In this document: positions 26,248-35,312 of the stretch, piece by piece
Layout of the letters: each line of letters opens with the position of its first letter
Position numbering within the stretch: position 1 is the first letter of the stretch
DNA from: CAKZLS01 sp963701445
Lineage (GTDB): Bacteria > Pseudomonadota > Alphaproteobacteria > Rhodospirillales > Defluviicoccaceae
NCBI GenBank assembly: GCA_963701445.1
Contig: CAVPAM010000031.1
Coordinates: 1-64,000, forward strand
DNA: 64,000 nucleotides
Direction of reading: 5' to 3'
Position numbers and translations under genes: made by a program
Notes under the pieces: generated by a model
Told to the model about the DNA's origin: nothing
The model's input: only the letters and a program-made list of their open reading frames with translations
Databases searched by the model: none

Positions 26248-26881
26248 ATGTTAAGGCATTCTGACATTTGGCGCGCAATCGATCATCTCGCACGAGAGCA
26301 TGGGATGTCCGCGTCGGGTCTTGCCCGCCGCTCTGGGCTCGACCCGACCACATTCAATAAAAGTAAAAGAACAACTCGAGAAGGTAAGCTCAGGTGGCCG
26401 AGCACCGAGAGCATCTCAAAAATATTGGATGCGACGAATTCCAACATCGGGGAGTTTTTGTCTTATATCGATGACGGATCTGTAAGCAAAATATTTAAAA
26501 ACATACCCGTCATCGGCTATGCGCAGGCTGGATCTGAAGGTTTTTTTGACGATGCCGGCTATCCCACGGGCGCGGGCTGGGATGAAATTCCGTTTCCTGA
26601 TGTCGGTGACCCCCATGCGTACGCCTTGGAAATCAGTGGCGAGAGCATGGAGCCGGTGTACCGCGACGGCGATATTGTCATCGTCTCTCCTCACGCCAAT
26701 ATTAGGCGGGGGGACCGAGTTCGTGCTCAAGACTCGTGAGGGCGAGGTTATGGCAAAACTCCTTCGGCGGAGTACCGCGCACAAATATGAGCTGAAGTCT
26801 CTAAACCCCGAGCATGAAGACAGAATTCTGCCGGTTGAAGACGTCGAATGGATCGCCAGAATCACTTGGGCCAGCCAATAG
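26248..26881 (+). CDS. S24/LexA-like helix-turn-helix regulator (apparent +1 frameshift)
   Basis: About 210 residues when repaired. N-terminal HTH (IWRAIDHLAREHGMSASGLARRSGLDPTTFNKSKR, read in parts), linker, then an S24 peptidase domain with SGESMEPVYRDGDIV, where the Ser of GES is the autocleavage nucleophile. The frame breaks near 26711-26722 (six-G run, or the C after GTT); deleting one base continues into the KTREGEVMAKLL segment bearing the catalytic Lys and ends WIARITWASQ. This is the type of repressor that self-cleaves on DNA damage, and it is widespread in Rhodospirillales chromosomes. No Shine-Dalgarno sequence precedes the ATG. Confidence 0.75.
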
Positions 26882-27182
26882 ATAGGCGATCCTTTCTCAC
26901 GGTTTTGTTGATTGGTTTGGGTTTTTTTCCGTAAGTGACAAGCGCCGCGATGTCGCTGGTCATGGGGTTGGATGGCTCTCGAGGGGCGCTCGCACCCATG
27001 TCGGTGTGGCGGAAGCGGCTTCCGCAAACTTCGGAGAAGGTCGATGCAGTCAAGGAACGACTGGAACATCGGAGAGCCGCGCGAGCCTTAAAGAATTCTT
27101 CACAAAGTGAGTGTTTGGCGAATTCACACAATATGTAGTAGTGTGCACCCGTGCTCAGGAGAACGAACGTTGCGGGACTGCC
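26882..27182. other. Intergenic region with no convincing gene
   Basis: About 300 bases. Short open frames exist on both strands (a 67-codon plus-strand frame from 26935 and a 90-codon minus-strand frame) but neither has a clear ribosome-binding site or a recognisable product. The 3' end (GTGCTCAGGAGAACG) should hold the leader of the HNH gene. Confidence 0.4.
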
Positions 27183-27734
27183 ATGAACAACTTCCCGGCT
27201 CTGGTTCTTAACGCGGATTTCCGGCCTCTGAACTACTTTCCGCTGTCTCTTTGGAGCTGGCAGGATGCGGTAAAGGCGGTTTTTCTTAGCCGCGTGAACG
27301 TGGTTTCCGAGTACGAGAGGCTAGTGCGCTCGCCAAGTCGCGAGATGCGATTACCGAGTGTGATTGCGTTGAAGCAATATGTTCCAACCTCACGCAGGCC
27401 TGCCTTCACCCGTTTTAACGTCTTCCTTCGGGATGCATTCGCCTGTCAGTACTGCGGAGAGGAACTGGCGGCGGAGCGATTGACCTTTGACCACGTGGTG
27501 CCGAGGGTCGCCGGGGGGAAAACGGTTTGGACCAATGTCGTCGCGGCGTGTGAACCTTGCAACTTGAGCAAGGCGCATAAACTTCCCAGCGAAGCGGACA
27601 TGTATCCCTTGCGGTTCCCCTATGAACCCACGGCGCATGAGCTTCAAAGGAACGGCCGCGCTTTTCCGCCCAATCACCTTCACGAAAGTTGGCGGGATTT
27701 CCTCTATTGGGATACCGAACTGGAACCGTTCTAA
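27183..27734 (+). CDS. HNH endonuclease
   Basis: 183 residues. The HNH core is clear: FACQYCGEEL, then LTFDHVVPRVAGGKTVWTNVVAACEPCN (read as DH...N, with two CxxC zinc pairs) and KAHKLP. The N-terminus (ALVLNADFRPLNYFPLSLWSW) is the conserved alphaproteobacterial form of this housekeeping-like HNH protein whose role is unsettled. ATG 27183 gives the conserved start. It lies upstream of rpsD on the same strand. Confidence 0.85.
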   Translation: MNNFPALVLNADFRPLNYFPLSLWSWQDAVKAVFLSRVNVVSEYERLVRSPSREMRLPSVIALKQYVPTSRRPAFTRFNVFLRDAFACQYCGEELAAERLTFDHVVPRVAGGKTVWTNVVAACEPCNLSKAHKLPSEADMYPLRFPYEPTAHELQRNGRAFPPNHLHESWRDFLYWDTELEPF

Positions 27735-27887
27735 CCGACTTTCATCAATCGGCGGCCGCGCGCTTTGACATCCGCCGCCTTATTCTTATACTCCGCCGCC
27801 ATTCCTGGGAACGTGGGAGCGTATCCCCGCCCGTACGGGCCTACCGGGACAACAACACCAATATCAGAATTTGAAAGATCATGGACG

Positions 27888-28502
27888 ATGACAAAACGGC
27901 TGAAAGCAAAGTACAAAATTAACCGCCGCCTTGGCGTCAACTTGTGGGGGCGGCCCAAAAGCCCCATCAACGTGCGCGATTATGGGCCGGGAGTGCATGG
28001 CCAGCGGCGCCGGAAGCCCACCGACTATGGTACGCAGCTGATGGCGAAGCAGAAGCTCAAGGGGTATTACGGAAATATCAGCGAAAAGCAGTTTCACAGA
28101 TATTACGAAGAAGCGGTAAGGCGCCGCGGAGATACATCGGAAAACCTGATCGGTATTCTCGAGCGTCGGCTTGATGCCGTGGTTTATCGGATGAAGTTCG
28201 TTCCGACGGTTTTCTCGGCCCGGCAGTTCGTCAATCATGGACACATCAAGGTCAATGGCCGACGGGTCAACATTCCATCGTTTCTGGTTCGAGACGGGGA
28301 CGTCATCGAAGTTCGGGAAAAATCCCGCGAGGTTCCGATGGTGCTTGAGTCCGCCCAGTCGCCGGAACGGGATGTGCCCGACTATCTCTCCGTGGATCAC
28401 GACAAGATGAGGGGAACGTTTATTCGAGGGCCGCAATTCGCCGACGTTCCGTATCCTGTCCAGATGGAACCGCACCTGGTGATCGAGTACTACTCTCGAT
28501 AG
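27888..28502 (+). CDS. rpsD: 30S ribosomal protein S4
   Basis: 204 residues. Primary 16S rRNA binding protein that nucleates 30S assembly; often also a translational repressor. Start MTKRLKAKYKINRRLG, DYGPGVHGQRRRKPTDYG, the S4 RNA-binding domain around RLDAVVYRMKFVPTVFSARQFVNHGHIKVNG and the end LVIEYYSR are all standard. It stands alone here, away from the alpha operon, as in many Alphaproteobacteria. A strong hairpin follows. Confidence 0.95.
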   Translation: MTKRLKAKYKINRRLGVNLWGRPKSPINVRDYGPGVHGQRRRKPTDYGTQLMAKQKLKGYYGNISEKQFHRYYEEAVRRRGDTSENLIGILERRLDAVVYRMKFVPTVFSARQFVNHGHIKVNGRRVNIPSFLVRDGDVIEVREKSREVPMVLESAQSPERDVPDYLSVDHDKMRGTFIRGPQFADVPYPVQMEPHLVIEYYSR

Positions 28503-28565
28503 GTTCGCGCTGCGCCACTCCCCCGGACCGTGGCCAGGACTCGTTTCCGTCGGCTAGCCCACCCG

Positions 28566-28618
28566 CGCCGACGTCGACCGCGAGCGATTTAGCTGCGCTC
28601 AACGCGGTCGCGTCGGCG
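28566..28618 (+). terminator. Long hairpin downstream of rpsD
   Basis: CGCCGACG and CGACCGCG (28566-28582, one bulged T) pair with CGCGGTCG and CGTCGGCG (28603-28618) around a 20-base loop. CTCTTT follows a few bases later, so it may end the rpsD transcript, though the U-run is poor. Confidence 0.5.
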
Positions 28619-28763
28619 TTGGGCGCTCTTTAACTCTCGCGTGATTGCTCTCACCGATCATGCGAGACGTCCGAGCGTGGTGTGTTCGAGGCTTCAAGAC
28701 TGAAGCAACCCATATCATGATGCCTGAAATCGATGTTGGCATTTTGGGCGGGGTTGAGGAAAG

Positions 28764-28886
28764 ATGAGGGAGGCGTTGGCGTCCAAGGGACAGGGCATTG
28801 CGATGAAGAGAATTGTTTCCTTGTTGACGCAGCTTCCGGTCAAGCTCTCGAACGCCAGAAAAAAGCGAGTCCGGAGAGCCGTCTGA
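28764..28886 (+). CDS. Possible 40-residue basic peptide upstream of hldE
   Basis: Forty codons with GAGG four bases before the ATG. The stop TGA (28884-28886) lies one base before the hldE ATG, so the two would be translationally coupled. The peptide is basic, with ITQLPVKL-like middle and an Arg/Lys-rich end (ARKKRVRRAV). It could be a leader peptide or chance; no homologue is known to me. Confidence 0.35.
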   Translation: MREALASKGQGIAMKRIVSLLTQLPVKLSNARKKRVRRAV

Positions 28887-28887
28887 C

Positions 28888-30348
28888 ATGATCCAGCGGT
28901 CCACATTAATTCCCGTTGTCGAATTGCTTTCTTGCGGCGCGGTTCTTTGCGTTGGCGACTCGATGCTGGATCGATATGTTTACGGCACGGTTGAGCGCGT
29001 TTCCCCGGAAGCACCCATCCCGATCCTGCGGGTCGAGCGAGAAGTGAACATGCTCGGCGGCGCCGGAAACGTGCTTCGCAACCTCTTGGCGCTTGGCGCC
29101 CGTGCGTCCATTGCCACTGTTATGGGCGAGGATGGCGCGGCGGAGAACCTGCGAGCCTTGTTCGACGCGTGCGACGGAGCCATGACCTCCGTCACCGTTG
29201 CCGCCGGCCGAAAAACCACCGTCAAGAGCCGTTTTCTTGCTGGAAACCAACAGTTGCTCCGCTGCGATCAAGAGAGCGTCGAACCTCTGGCGACCCCGAC
29301 CCGGCTCAAGATCCTCGCGGCGGCGACCGAAATGATGCCGGACCACGCCATCATTCTGGTGTCGGACTACGCAAAAGGCGTTGTGAGTGGTCGCATGGCT
29401 CGCGACCTGATCGGTGCCGCGCAGCAATTGAACAAGCGCGTCATTATCGATCCAAAGGGCGACGATTATGATCGTTACCGGGGCGCGGACGTCATTACCC
29501 CGAACCGGAGGGAACTCGAACAGGCGGTGGGGAAGTCCATATCCCGAGGGGAAGAGGCGGACGCGGCCAAGCAGCTCGCCGAAAGGTTTGGCTTTGGGGC
29601 GGTGATTGTTACCCTTGGCAAGGACGGAATGTTGCTGGTGACACGCGACGGCGCGGTAACTCGGATGCCAACGGACGCGCGTGAGGTGTTCGATGTATCG
29701 GGTGCCGGCGACACCGTTGTTGCCACGCTGGCCGCGGCGATGGCCGCTGGCGCCTCAATCCATCAAGCCGCGGAACTGGCAAACGTCGCGGCCGGCATCG
29801 TTGTTGGCAAGGTCGGTACGGCGGTGGCCTATGCGTCCGAAATCGTCCAGGAACTTCATCGGCAGGATTTGTCGCGGTTCGAGTCCAAACTCATGGCGTT
29901 GGAGCCGGCCGCTGATCGCATCGATGTTTGGCGTCGGCGGGGAATGAAGATCGGCTTCACCAATGGCTGCTTTGATCTCCTGCATCCTGGGCACGTGTCG
30001 TTACTGACGCAGGCGAGAGCGGCCTGTGATCGGCTCGTCGTCGGCCTCAACACTGATGAGTCGGTGGCCCGTCTCAAGGGGCGTGGCCGTCCCCTGCAAT
30101 CAGAGTCGGCCCGGGCCACGGTCCTCGCCTCACTGGCGAGTGTCGATATCGTGGTCATGTTCGCGGATGATACGCCGCTGGAACTCATCAAGGTGTTGCG
30201 CCCCGACGTCCTGGTTAAGGGAGCGGACTACCGTATCGATCAGATCGTCGGCGCGGATCTCGTCCTGGAATATGGCGGTCAGGTTCTGCTCGCGGACCTG
30301 GAACCAGGATACAGCACGTCTTCCACCATTGAGCGTCTAACCCAGTAG
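28888..30348 (+). CDS. hldE: Bifunctional heptose-7-P kinase / heptose-1-P adenylyltransferase
   Basis: 486 residues. Makes ADP-D-glycero-beta-D-manno-heptose for lipopolysaccharide inner core. The N-terminal PfkB kinase domain (about 1-320) shows MLGGAGNVLRNLLALG and the catalytic VSGAGDTVVATLAAAM; the C-terminal nucleotidyltransferase (about 345-486) shows FTNGCFDLLHPGHVSLL and later STSSTIERL. Fusion of both domains is normal for the gene in proteobacteria. GGAGAG lies nine bases before the ATG. The partner hld genes are not in the window. Confidence 0.95.
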   Translation: MIQRSTLIPVVELLSCGAVLCVGDSMLDRYVYGTVERVSPEAPIPILRVEREVNMLGGAGNVLRNLLALGARASIATVMGEDGAAENLRALFDACDGAMTSVTVAAGRKTTVKSRFLAGNQQLLRCDQESVEPLATPTRLKILAAATEMMPDHAIILVSDYAKGVVSGRMARDLIGAAQQLNKRVIIDPKGDDYDRYRGADVITPNRRELEQAVGKSISRGEEADAAKQLAERFGFGAVIVTLGKDGMLLVTRDGAVTRMPTDAREVFDVSGAGDTVVATLAAAMAAGASIHQAAELANVAAGIVVGKVGTAVAYASEIVQELHRQDLSRFESKLMALEPAADRIDVWRRRGMKIGFTNGCFDLLHPGHVSLLTQARAACDRLVVGLNTDESVARLKGRGRPLQSESARATVLASLASVDIVVMFADDTPLELIKVLRPDVLVKGADYRIDQIVGADLVLEYGGQVLLADLEPGYSTSSTIERLTQ

Positions 30349-30363
30349 GCTTAATGCGAGGCG

Positions 30364-30990
30364 GTGTTAACCAACGCAGCAATCGCGGACCATCTGGCCT
30401 ATGCCTTGGCGTGGCTGAGTTTTGGCGCGGGCCATTCGATACTCGCCAGCGACCGGGTCAAGCGGCGGTTACGCCCCCTGTTCGGCGCCTCTTATCGCAT
30501 CGCCTACAATGCATTTGCCGCGGTTCATCTCGGACTCGTCTGGGCGCTGGGGTGGTGGATCTTCGATGTCAGAGTCCCATACGACTTTTCGCCCGTAATG
30601 CGGAGTTGCTTGTTTCTCGCATACGTCGTCGGCTGGTTGATCATGCTGATCGGCCTCCGGGGCTATGACCTCGGCCGGCTGGCCGGCACGCATCAAATCC
30701 GCGTCGCCGATGGCGGCGCCGAGGACCCGGAGGATGAACCGTTGCGCGTGGACGGTTTGCACCGATACGTCCGTCATCCGCTGTACACCGGCGGCTTTCT
30801 CATCCTGTGGGGACGCGTGGACGGAGACCTTGAACTCGCGACGGCGATATGGGCCTCGCTGTATCTGGTGATCGGCAGCCGGTTCGAGGAGCGCCGGTTG
30901 CTGACCCTCTATGGCGCCGAATACGCGGACTATCGCCGGCGCGTGCCGGCCTTCTTTCCGTGGAGAGGCAAAACGCGGCCGTCGCGCTGA
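30364..30990 (+). CDS. ICMT/NnrU-like membrane methyltransferase family protein
   Basis: 208 residues, GTG start with GCGAGG close before it. Five or so membrane segments; the C-terminal signature LRVDGLHRYVRHPLYTGGFL followed by SRFEERRLLTLYGAEYADYRRRVPAFFP is the isoprenylcysteine-methyltransferase/PEMT fold that binds S-adenosylmethionine at the membrane. Substrate unknown. It starts 15 bases after hldE and may be co-transcribed with it. The neighbouring methyltransferase gene is convergent. Confidence 0.8.
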   Translation: MLTNAAIADHLAYALAWLSFGAGHSILASDRVKRRLRPLFGASYRIAYNAFAAVHLGLVWALGWWIFDVRVPYDFSPVMRSCLFLAYVVGWLIMLIGLRGYDLGRLAGTHQIRVADGGAEDPEDEPLRVDGLHRYVRHPLYTGGFLILWGRVDGDLELATAIWASLYLVIGSRFEERRLLTLYGAEYADYRRRVPAFFPWRGKTRPSR

Positions 30991-31027
30991 TTGGCGCCTT
31001 CATCGTCGTCGGCATGTTCCGCGATCG

Positions 31028-32272
31028 TCATGCGTCGGTGGGGAGACGGCCGTACATCTTCCCCACGCCGTTGAGAGCGGCGAAGAGCGCTTTGAAACCA
31101 TCGAGAAAAGACCGGAGACCGAGACCGGTGTCGGTTCGGGCGAGGTCTTCGTGGATGTCCCCGAGAGATCGCCGACCGTCTATTCGGGGAAGAAGAGCGC
31201 CCGCCAGTCCCGGCAGCGGCAGACGAATGGTGACGCCATCGTTGGCGACCGTTATCGCGGATCCGGGTTTGATGTCGCGGGCGAACGCCTTTCCGTCCAA
31301 ATCGCGTAGAATTGGCACCATTCGCGGATCTTCGGTGTCTGGAGGGGAGATGGCGTTCCGCTGCTTGACCGCGTAGAAGATGTGCTTTCGCATGTTTCCG
31401 GCGAGAAGCTCCGAAAACGCGCACCGCTCGATCCACGACAGGCTTTCCAGGGGTCGGAGAAGCGTCGAGTCGGTCAGGTACGAGGCGGGATCGTAAAAGG
31501 CCGGTTGGATGAACGCGGTCGCCCGCAAGCCGGCCTCGTCCAGCATCCGGCGGATTTCCGGAACCCTGTAGGCGCGATCCCGGGCGTGCAGGAACAGATC
31601 GAAAATCCCGGCATCGCCCTGTTGCACGTGATCGGCGATGAAGGGGTTTCGGCGCAGCCAATTGGTCGCCGGGAGTCCTTTCAAGAGCCGCCTTGCCATG
31701 TCCACGCGAACCGCCGGCGGCTGGTCGGGAGCAATCGATCGCATCATCTCCTGCATCGGATAGACGCCCGTGCGGCCGAACTCGCCGTAGACCATCATAC
31801 CCATCCCGCCATCGTCCGCCATGACCGAGCCCAGCGCTTCCATGCCGTCGCGAGGGTCGTCGAGGTGGTGCAGCACTCCGCAGCAATCGATGTAGTCGAA
31901 GGTCCCGAGATCACCGTTCGCGAGATCCAGAAGGGACATCCGAAGGAACCGGATATTCGACAGTCCGCGTGCCTTGGCCCTCGCCTCCGCGATCTTGCGG
32001 CTGGACTCCGATAGATCGACATACACGACCTCTCCCGGGCAGCCGGCCGTGGCCAACTGTTGAGCGAGCATGATGGTCGCGTCTCCGGTTCCGCCGCCGG
32101 CGACGAGCGCGCGGAAGGGTTTGGAGAAGTCCCGCCGGCCGCCGAAAACGTAGTGGTTGAGTTCGTCGATGTGACTGGGCGAGCCGGTGATCAGGCGCTT
32201 GATTTCTTCGTCCGGATCCCGGACGGGATAGGGGTAGGCCTCGTACTGTTCACGAACCGGATCGTCGGTCAT
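31028..32272 (-). CDS. Class I SAM-dependent methyltransferase with C-terminal extension
   Basis: 414 residues. N-terminal YEAYPYPVRDP, then the Rossmann SAM motif LVAGGGTGDATIMLAQQL near 53, acidic loop VVYVDLSESS near 80 and motif DYIDCCGVLHHLDDP near 125. The C-terminal 150 residues (winged-helix-like, IKPGSAITVANDGVTIRLP and DGRRSLGDI) resemble extensions seen in methyltransferases that act on whole proteins or large metabolites. Its ATG overlaps the oxidoreductase stop (ATGA). Substrate unknown. Confidence 0.8.
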   Translation of the reverse strand: MTDDPVREQYEAYPYPVRDPDEEIKRLITGSPSHIDELNHYVFGGRRDFSKPFRALVAGGGTGDATIMLAQQLATAGCPGEVVYVDLSESSRKIAEARAKARGLSNIRFLRMSLLDLANGDLGTFDYIDCCGVLHHLDDPRDGMEALGSVMADDGGMGMMVYGEFGRTGVYPMQEMMRSIAPDQPPAVRVDMARRLLKGLPATNWLRRNPFIADHVQQGDAGIFDLFLHARDRAYRVPEIRRMLDEAGLRATAFIQPAFYDPASYLTDSTLLRPLESLSWIERCAFSELLAGNMRKHIFYAVKQRNAISPPDTEDPRMVPILRDLDGKAFARDIKPGSAITVANDGVTIRLPLPGLAGALLPRIDGRRSLGDIHEDLARTDTGLGLRSFLDGFKALFAALNGVGKMYGRLPTDA

Positions 32273-33258
32273 GCCCCCGGCGACCCGGTGGTCAGGACCA
32301 CCTTGCCGGTCGTGCGGCGGGCTTTCAGCTCCTGAAGGGCCGCCGGCGCCTCGCCCAGGGGGTACGTTCGGGAAACCAGCGGCGTCAGGCTCCCCTCGCC
32401 GAGCCACGTCAGCAATTCCTCGAAGGACGATTTCATGATCTCCGGCGCGAAGGCGCGGTGCGCGCCCCAGTAGAAGCCGATGGCATCGATATTCTTGACC
32501 ATCAGGATGTTGGCGGGGATCTGCGGAACATGCCCGCTCGCGAACCCCACCAGCAAGATGCGTCCGCCGGGAGCCGTGCACCGAAGCGATGCATCGAACA
32601 AGGGGCCGCCCACCGGATCGTAGACGACATCCACTCCCCGGCCGTCCGTCAAGGCCTTGACCCTCTCGCGAACATCCTCGCCCCGCGAGTCGATCAGGTG
32701 GTCCGCGCCGGCATTGGCGGCGATTTGAAGCTTTTCCTCGCCGCCGGCGGTGGCGATCACCACGGCGCCCAGACGCTTTCCGATCTCAACGGCCGTCAGC
32801 CCGACGCCACCGGCCGCGCCATGAACGAGCAGGGTTTCCCCCGATTGCAGCCGAGCCCGGTATTTGAGCCCCAGGTGGGAGGTGCCGTAAGCCACGGGAA
32901 ACCCCGCCGCGATGTTGTCATCGACCGTGTCGGGGAGAACATGAACCTCGGACTGCGGGGCCACGACCTGTTCGGCGAAACCGCCGTACTCGATCACGGC
33001 CATCACGCGGTCGCCCGTCTTGATCCGCGACACCCCCGGACCGCATTCAAGAACGTCGCCGGCGATCTCGAAACCGGGACTGAATGGAAGCGGAGGCTTG
33101 ATCTGGTATTTCCCGGCGATGATCAACGTGTCCGCGAAGTTGACCCCGGCGGCGCGAACGGCAATACGTACACTGTCGGCCGGCAGATCCGGCGCGGGGA
33201 TATCTTCGACCGTCAGATCGGCGGGGGTGCACCAGTGTTTACAGAGTACGGCTCGCAT
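32269..33258 (-). CDS. NADPH:quinone oxidoreductase-family protein
   Basis: 329 residues, zinc-free MDR family. GVNFADTLIIAGKYQ near 45, the NADPH-binding LVHGAAGGVGLTAVEIGKRLGA near 145 and the VGFASGHVPQIPANI segment are typical of quinone reductases and alkenal/one oxidoreductases. The second of two adjacent ATGs (33258) sits best behind GAGGAGG. It is translationally coupled to the methyltransferase gene, suggesting the two act on one compound. Confidence 0.85.
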   Translation of the reverse strand: MRAVLCKHWCTPADLTVEDIPAPDLPADSVRIAVRAAGVNFADTLIIAGKYQIKPPLPFSPGFEIAGDVLECGPGVSRIKTGDRVMAVIEYGGFAEQVVAPQSEVHVLPDTVDDNIAAGFPVAYGTSHLGLKYRARLQSGETLLVHGAAGGVGLTAVEIGKRLGAVVIATAGGEEKLQIAANAGADHLIDSRGEDVRERVKALTDGRGVDVVYDPVGGPLFDASLRCTAPGGRILLVGFASGHVPQIPANILMVKNIDAIGFYWGAHRAFAPEIMKSSFEELLTWLGEGSLTPLVSRTYPLGEAPAALQELKARRTTGKVVLTTGSPGA

Positions 33259-33332
33259 CATCGCCTCCTCGCATGTCATTCGGGTTTTTAACCCAATGTG
33301 AGAGCCGGGCGTCAACAGAAAGCGAGAATGGC

Positions 33333-33911
33333 ATGCGCGGTTATTTCGGTATTGGAGCCGAGGGCATCAGCAAGTCCATGAACGTGGGGAGCCTGCTCCG
33401 GTCGGCGCACGCCTTCGGCGCCAGCTTCATGTTCACCGTGGCCGCCGTCTATTCCCGCCTGGAGGGCGGCAAGGCGGACACGTCAAACTCCGAGAGACAC
33501 GTTCCCTTTTTCGCCTTTCCCGACGTGGCCTCGATCGTGCTGCCCCGGGGCTGCGCCTTGGTCGGCGTCGAACTTGCCGATGACGCGATCGACCTGCCCA
33601 GTTTTCGCCACCCGCGCCAGGCCGCCTACGTTTTCGGACCCGAACGCGGATCGCTGTCGCCGGAAATGGCCGACAGATGCGAATTCCTGATTCGCATCCC
33701 CACCCGCTTCTCCGTGAACGTCGGGATCGCGGGCGCCATCGTCATGTATGATCGAATTCTCAACCTTGGCCAGTTCCCGCCCCGTCCCGTTCGCCCTGGC
33801 GGTCCTCCGGAGCCCCTGCCGGAGCACGTTTTCGGTGGCCCCGTCATCCGGCGGAAAATGGAAGCGTATCGCGAATCGCCACCGGCGGCGCGACGACGGA
33901 GGAAAAACTAA
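33333..33911 (+). CDS. SpoU/TrmH-type RNA methyltransferase
   Basis: 192 residues. SPOUT fold: NVGSLLRSAHAFGASFMF at the start, HPRQAAYVFGPERGSLSPEM in the middle, and IPTRFSVNVGIAGAIVMYDRI forming the knotted SAM site (motif 3). It would 2'-O-methylate a ribose in tRNA or rRNA; which one cannot be told. The C-terminus is arginine-rich. The promoter region is shared with the divergent oxidoreductase gene. Confidence 0.85.
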   Translation: MRGYFGIGAEGISKSMNVGSLLRSAHAFGASFMFTVAAVYSRLEGGKADTSNSERHVPFFAFPDVASIVLPRGCALVGVELADDAIDLPSFRHPRQAAYVFGPERGSLSPEMADRCEFLIRIPTRFSVNVGIAGAIVMYDRILNLGQFPPRPVRPGGPPEPLPEHVFGGPVIRRKMEAYRESPPAARRRRKN

Positions 33912-34157
33912 CTTCGCCATTTGGCGCTTCCCCGAGAGCCTTTCCCCGTCACCGATGGTCACGCGACGCACCGTGCGGTTTCATGGCGTCGGAGAAAAAT
34001 CTTCAGCAAAATTGGCGGTTTGCGCCCGCGCCCCGCGACCGGGACAAGGACCGGACTATGGTTTTCCACGCACCAAATTCGCGAACGCCGTTTCAGGGCC
34101 GGTTTGATGTCGGAGAATTCTTGGCAAGGCCATCTTGGATGGCTATGAATAAGCGGC

Positions 34158-34691
34158 ATGAGGGAGCATAAATTTTTCTCGTTGGGGATTTTGGTCGTGT
34201 GCCTCGCACTCGTTGCGGGCGCGTTCACGCCTTCCAGCGCCTGGGCACAGCGAAAAACCATCGGAACGTTTTCCGACTGGACCGCGTTCTCCGATGGGAC
34301 GGACGCCCAGCGTATCTGCTATGTGGGCAGCGTTCCGCAAAAGGCCGAGGGGAAATATACCCGCCGCGGCGATACCTACACTCTCATCAGCCACCGTCCC
34401 GGCGATCGCGTGTTCGGGGAAGTCAGCGTGGAAGCCGGCTATACCTACAAGCCCGATAGCGAGGTCCTGGTCAACGTCGACGGCAAGACGTTCAAGCTGT
34501 TCACCAAGGGCGGCAATGCCTGGGCCAACGACGCCAACGCGGACAAGGCCTTGGTCGCCGCGATGAAGGCGGGCCGGACGATGGTCATCAAGGGAACGTC
34601 CAGCCGCGGTACGCTGACCACGGACACCTACTCGCTATCCGGTCTCACGGCGGCGTACAATGCCATCGACAAGGCTTGTGGCGCCAACTGA
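34158..34691 (+). CDS. IalB-family (invasion-associated locus B) secreted protein
   Basis: 177 residues. Signal peptide (LGILVVCLALVAGAF, cleavage near AWA-QR at 30). The mature domain has IGTFSDWTAFSD, RICYVGSVPQKAEG, DRVFGEVSVEAGY and an FKLFTKGGNAWAND stretch, the pattern of the IalB family common in Alphaproteobacteria. Periplasmic beta-sandwich, function unclear outside Bartonella. Two cysteines (RICY and KACG) may form a disulfide. Confidence 0.85.
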   Translation: MREHKFFSLGILVVCLALVAGAFTPSSAWAQRKTIGTFSDWTAFSDGTDAQRICYVGSVPQKAEGKYTRRGDTYTLISHRPGDRVFGEVSVEAGYTYKPDSEVLVNVDGKTFKLFTKGGNAWANDANADKALVAAMKAGRTMVIKGTSSRGTLTTDTYSLSGLTAAYNAIDKACGAN

Positions 34692-34799
34692 CGCTTTCGC
34701 CGACCATGACCGATGTTCCGGACTTGCCAGCGGCGCACCGCGTCCGCACATAAGGTGTTGGCGGCGCTAACCCGACAGCGACCGTTGGGAGGACGTGAA

Positions 34800-35240
34800 A
34801 TGGGCTCGATATTCCGGCTTTGTGGACTTCTGCTGGCCTTCTTCGTGACGGTCGTGGTCCCGCCCGCGCAGGCGGCGGAGACGGCTCCGTATACCGAGGC
34901 CGATACCGCCGCCGTGGCGGTGCTCATGAACAAGGGCGTCAAGGTCATCGATATCCGGCGTCCGGAGGAATGGCGTGAAACCGGCGTGATTCCGGGCAGC
35001 AAGCTCCTGACGGCATTCGACGCGGGCGGGCGGTTCAACAGCGGCTTTCCATCCGAGTTCGAGTCGTTCGTCGACAAGGATGAAGAGATCATCATTATCT
35101 GCCGGTCCGGAAATCGATCGAGCGCGTTGTCGCGGGTCCTGGCCGAGCGGGCCGGATATAGCCGGATATACAATGCGTCGGGCGGCATTCTGAGCTGGAT
35201 CGATCAGGGCAAGCCGACCGCGCCCTGTCCCGCGTGTTAG
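34800..35240 (+). CDS. Periplasmic rhodanese-domain protein
   Basis: 146 residues; GGGAGG seven bases before the ATG. A signal peptide (LLLAFFVTVVVPPAQAAE) targets it to the periplasm. The rhodanese domain has VKVIDIRRPEEWRETGVIPG and the active-site loop IICRSGNRSSAL, with catalytic Cys in CRSGNRS. Likely handles sulfane sulfur or acts in redox housekeeping. Confidence 0.85.
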   Translation: MGSIFRLCGLLLAFFVTVVVPPAQAAETAPYTEADTAAVAVLMNKGVKVIDIRRPEEWRETGVIPGSKLLTAFDAGGRFNSGFPSEFESFVDKDEEIIIICRSGNRSSALSRVLAERAGYSRIYNASGGILSWIDQGKPTAPCPAC

Positions 35241-35312
35241 GCATGCGCGCGCAGTCCTATCCGGTGACCGATGGATGCCTCACGGAACCCGAATTCAGAG
35301 ATACGGGCGACA

